Assembly: GCF_021442385.1 (NCBI RefSeq)
Contig: NZ_MUZA01000051.1
Span: 1-48,725 of the forward strand
Length of the DNA stretch: 48,725 bases
Reading direction: 5' to 3'
DNA from: Micromonospora sp. MH99
Lineage (GTDB): Bacteria > Actinomycetota > Actinomycetes > Mycobacteriales > Micromonosporaceae
Under the pieces are notes generated by a model, which ran no database searches, was not told the DNA's origin, and was given only the letters and a program-made list of their open reading frames with translations. Position numbers and translations under genes: made by a program. Positions 46,549 through 48,725 of the stretch are shown one piece after another. Each line of letters begins with the position of its first letter. Within the stretch, counting starts at the first letter, position 1.

Positions 46549-47664
46549 TCAGGAACCGTTCTTGAGAAAGTCGGGCACGTCCACGTCGTCGAAGAGCACC
46601 CGGCGCGGCGACTGGGCCGGAGCCGGCAGGGTGGCCGGCGGCGGCACCGGGGTGCTCTGCGGCGCCGGCTGGTTGGTGTTGGTCTTGCGGGTCGGCTCGG
46701 CCGCCTTGTACGCCGGCGTGCCACCGTCGAAGCCCGCCGCGATGACCGTCACCCGCACCTCGTCACCGAGCGCGTCGTCGATCACCGCGCCGAAAATGAT
46801 GTTGGCGTCCGGGTGGGCCGCGTCGGTGACCAGCTGGGCCGCGTCGTTGATCTCGAACAGGCCCAGGTCGGAGCCACCGGCGATGGAGAGCAGCACGCCG
46901 CGCGCGCCGTCCATGCTCTGCTCCAGCAGCGGGCTGGAGATGGCCGCCTCGGCCGCCTCGACCGCGCGGTTCTCCCCGCGGGCGCTGCCGATGCCCATCA
47001 ACGCGCTGCCGGCGCCGCTCATGACGCTCTTGACGTCGGCGAAGTCCAGGTTGATCAGACCCGGGGTGGTGATCAGGTCGGTGATGCCCTGCACACCGGA
47101 GAGCAGCACCTGGTCGGCCGTGCGGAAGGCGTCCATCATGCTGATGTTGCGGTCACCCAGGGCCAGCAGCCGGTCGTTCGGGATGACGATCAGCGTGTCG
47201 CACTGGTTGCGCAGCTCGTCTATCCCCGTCTCGGCCTGCACCTGGCGGCGCTTGCCCTCGAAGGAGAACGGGCGGGTCACCACGCCGATGGTCAACGCGC
47301 CGAGCTTGCGGGCGATGTTGGCCACCACCGGCGCCCCGCCGGTGCCGGTGCCGCCACCCTCGCCGCAGGTCACGAAGACCATGTCGGCGCCCTTGAGCAC
47401 CTCCTCGATCTCGTCGCGGTGGTCCTCGGCGGCGTTCTTGCCGACGTCCGGGTTGGCCCCGGCGCCCAGGCCACGGGTCAGCTCCCGGCCGACGTCGAGC
47501 TTGACGTCGGCGTCACTCATCAGCAGCGCCTGGGCATCGGTGTTGATCGCGATGAACTCGACGCCCTTGAGCCCAACCTCGATCATCCGGTTGACGGCGT
47601 TGACGCCGCCGCCCCCGATGCCGACGACCTTGATGACCGCCAGGTAGTTGTGCGGAGGTGTCAT
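46549..47664 (-). CDS. ftsZ: Cell division protein FtsZ
   Basis: 371 aa. FtsZ forms the GTP-driven division ring. IKVVGIGGGGVNAVNRM opens the GTPase; GEGGGTGTGGAPV is the tubulin signature, and NTDAQAL and GARGVLLSIAGGSDLGLFEINDAA follow. A 40-residue Pro-rich linker leads to the C-terminal peptide DDVDVPDFLKNGS that binds SepF. ATG 47664. A TTGACA-17-TAGAGG promoter lies 107 nt upstream, with a dyad over the -10 box. Confidence 0.98.
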   Translation of the reverse strand: MTPPHNYLAVIKVVGIGGGGVNAVNRMIEVGLKGVEFIAINTDAQALLMSDADVKLDVGRELTRGLGAGANPDVGKNAAEDHRDEIEEVLKGADMVFVTCGEGGGTGTGGAPVVANIARKLGALTIGVVTRPFSFEGKRRQVQAETGIDELRNQCDTLIVIPNDRLLALGDRNISMMDAFRTADQVLLSGVQGITDLITTPGLINLDFADVKSVMSGAGSALMGIGSARGENRAVEAAEAAISSPLLEQSMDGARGVLLSIAGGSDLGLFEINDAAQLVTDAAHPDANIIFGAVIDDALGDEVRVTVIAAGFDGGTPAYKAAEPTRKTNTNQPAPQSTPVPPPATLPAPAQSPRRVLFDDVDVPDFLKNGS

Positions 47665-47770
47665 CTCCGGTCCTTTCCTTCGAGATTGGCTTCGGCCGAC
47701 CGGGTACGGCGTGGCCAGACCAGCGGCCGACGACAGCTGTCACCAGCGAGAGTCAGGGCTGAACCCTCAC

Positions 47771-47799
47771 CCTCTACTAGAGGCTTACAGTTATGTCAA
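47771..47799 (-). promoter_or_regulatory. ftsZ promoter (TTGACA-17-TAGAGG) with dyad over -10
   Basis: TTGACA (47794-47799 reversed) is a perfect -35. CCTCTA-G-TAGAGG (47771-47783) is a perfect 13-bp dyad in which the right arm is the -10 hexamer. The AT-rich patch is unusual for this genome and the leader is ~100 nt. Confidence 0.65.
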
Positions 47800-47909
47800 C
47801 CACTGAACCTCTTCGGGGCAACGTAAGCGCCACCACGCGATGAGCCAAGGACCCGACCGGCGTGTCGCCGCCGGAGCGCGACTCGTCACGTCCGGAGCAC
47901 GCTCACCGG

Positions 47910-48725
47910 TCAGCGGAAGGTCACCACGTCCGGCGCGCTCACGTCGATGCGGTCGCTGTCCTCGTCGAGCAGCGCCGTGGCCACCCGCGCCTTGTCCGTA
48001 CCCCGCGTGGCGTCGCCCCAGACCACCGTGCGGTCCCCGCGCAGCAGCAGGCTGATCCGGGCCAGGCCCTCCACCCTCAGGTCCACCAGCTCGGCCCGCA
48101 GCTGCGGGGTCAGCGCCCCGAGCACCTCCAGCGCGGCCCGGGTGTCCGGGTCGTCGGCGGCGGGCCTGCTCACCCGCACCAGCGGCAGCCCGGCGGGGCG
48201 GCGGCCCACCGTCTGGAACGCCACGCCGCTGCGGTCGACAAGTGCGAACGCGTCCGCCTGCGGCACCACCGCCACCGCCGTCCGCTCCGTCACCCGGACC
48301 ACCAGGGTGCCCGGCCAGTCCCGCGACACCGTGGCCCGCTCGACCGGCGCCAACGCCCCGACCCGACGCGCGGCGGCCGCCAGATCCACCCGGGCCAGCG
48401 GCACCCCGTCGGGCACCCCCACCGCGTCGCGCACCTGCACGTCCGTGACCAGCTTGGCGCCCTCCACCGTCACCGTGCGGACCCCGAACAGCCCGGTGCC
48501 GAGGACCGTCCAGGCGACCAGCCCGAGCAGGGCCAGCACCCCGGCGGCCACCGCCCACGGCAACGCCGCCCGCATCCGACGCTGCCGGGCCCGGGCCATG
48601 AAGCGGCGGGTCGACGCCGGCACCGCATCACTGCCGGCGCGGACCAACTGCCAACGCCGGACCGGACCGCGCCGTGGGGCGCCACCGTCGGCGCCGCCGG
48701 TGCGCCCGCGGGCGGGGCCGGGGCG
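47910..48725 (-). CDS. ftsQ: Cell division protein FtsQ, N-terminus beyond window
   Basis: At least 271 aa; the frame is open to the window edge, so the start lies outside. A cytoplasmic basic stretch (SDAVPASTRRFMARARQRRMRAALPW) precedes one membrane helix (AVAAGVLALLGLVAWTVLG). The POTRA domain is FGVRTVTVEGAKLVTDVQVRDAVGVPDGVPLARVDLAAAARRVGALAPV; the beta domain ERATVSRDWPGTLVVRVTERTAVAV follows. FtsQ links FtsB and FtsL in the divisome. It lies 245 nt upstream of ftsZ on the same strand. Confidence 0.93.
   Translation of the reverse strand, partial: RPGPARGRTGGADGGAPRRGPVRRWQLVRAGSDAVPASTRRFMARARQRRMRAALPWAVAAGVLALLGLVAWTVLGTGLFGVRTVTVEGAKLVTDVQVRDAVGVPDGVPLARVDLAAAARRVGALAPVERATVSRDWPGTLVVRVTERTAVAVVPQADAFALVDRSGVAFQTVGRRPAGLPLVRVSRPAADDPDTRAALEVLGALTPQLRAELVDLRVEGLARISLLLRGDRTVVWGDATRGTDKARVATALLDEDSDRIDVSAPDVVTFR

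Noticed and set aside
1..48725. tRNA or rRNA genes
   Set aside because: No GGTTCGA-type T-arm or rRNA core was noticed by eye on either strand; a tRNAscan run would be decisive.

Overview
The window is chromosomal DNA of a very GC-rich actinobacterium, most likely a member of the Micromonosporaceae (Micromonospora or Salinispora type; inferred). The reasons are extreme GC at third codon positions, many GTG starts, a PriA-type HisA with no trpF in view, mixed trp/his gene order, a sepF-yggT-wag31 block downstream of ftsZ, an IdeR-type iron box, and many genes with a TANNNT-like box 6-8 nt before the start codon (leaderless mRNAs).

Layout. 1-2.8 kb: partial GNAT acetyltransferase, FAD monooxygenase, lgt. 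2.9-3.7 kb: NUDIX protein, a perfect 44-bp palindrome and a 15-bp tandem repeat. 3.7-10.9 kb: trpC-trpB-trpA, a small + strand gene, the Trp-region membrane protein, trpE, and hisI in frame behind a nucleotidyltransferase domain. 11-13.2 kb: ABC ATPase, permease and TetR with a 30-bp dyad operator. 13.3-14.1 kb: DUF2470/HugZ-like protein under an iron box. 14.1-17.9 kb: heterodimeric ABC exporter. 18-25.9 kb: TIGR03085-like protein, class I terpene cyclase, long-chain acyl-CoA synthetase, LtrA, MocR/YczE pair and a winged-helix-like protein. 25.9-34.3 kb: hisF, quinone-oxidoreductase-like enzyme, ohr/ohrR with operator, then the his operon hisD-hisC-hisB-(small membrane protein)-hisH-(small membrane protein)-priA-ridA. 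34.4-38.7 kb: LON-domain protein, membrane protein, ParA-like ATPase with 20 hexapeptide repeats, anchored protein. 38.7-48.7 kb: rluD, lspA, DksA-like protein, K+/H+ antiporter, yggU, Cys-motif membrane protein, wag31, yggT, sepF, yggS, ftsZ and partial ftsQ.

How it works together. trp and his genes share PriA (inferred to do the TrpF and HisA steps) and share a transcript through the hisI/trpE ATGA overlap. ftsZ, sepF, wag31, yggT and ftsQ form the division and polar-growth block. Several accessory units carry their own visible switches: TetR dyad, iron box, OhrR palindrome and MocR direct repeats.

Most unusual items: (i) a 59-bp cassette at operon junctions (three junctions, 1-2 exact copies each, plus one diverged copy) that brings its own Shine-Dalgarno and ends exactly on a coupled stop/start; (ii) a 44-bp perfect palindrome between convergent genes; (iii) a 1-nt frameshift in hisH that removes the catalytic His-Glu region; (iv) an in-frame nucleotidyltransferase-HisI fusion with an early TTA codon and a possible private internal start for HisI. 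No rRNA, tRNA, CRISPR array, insertion sequence or prophage was recognised.
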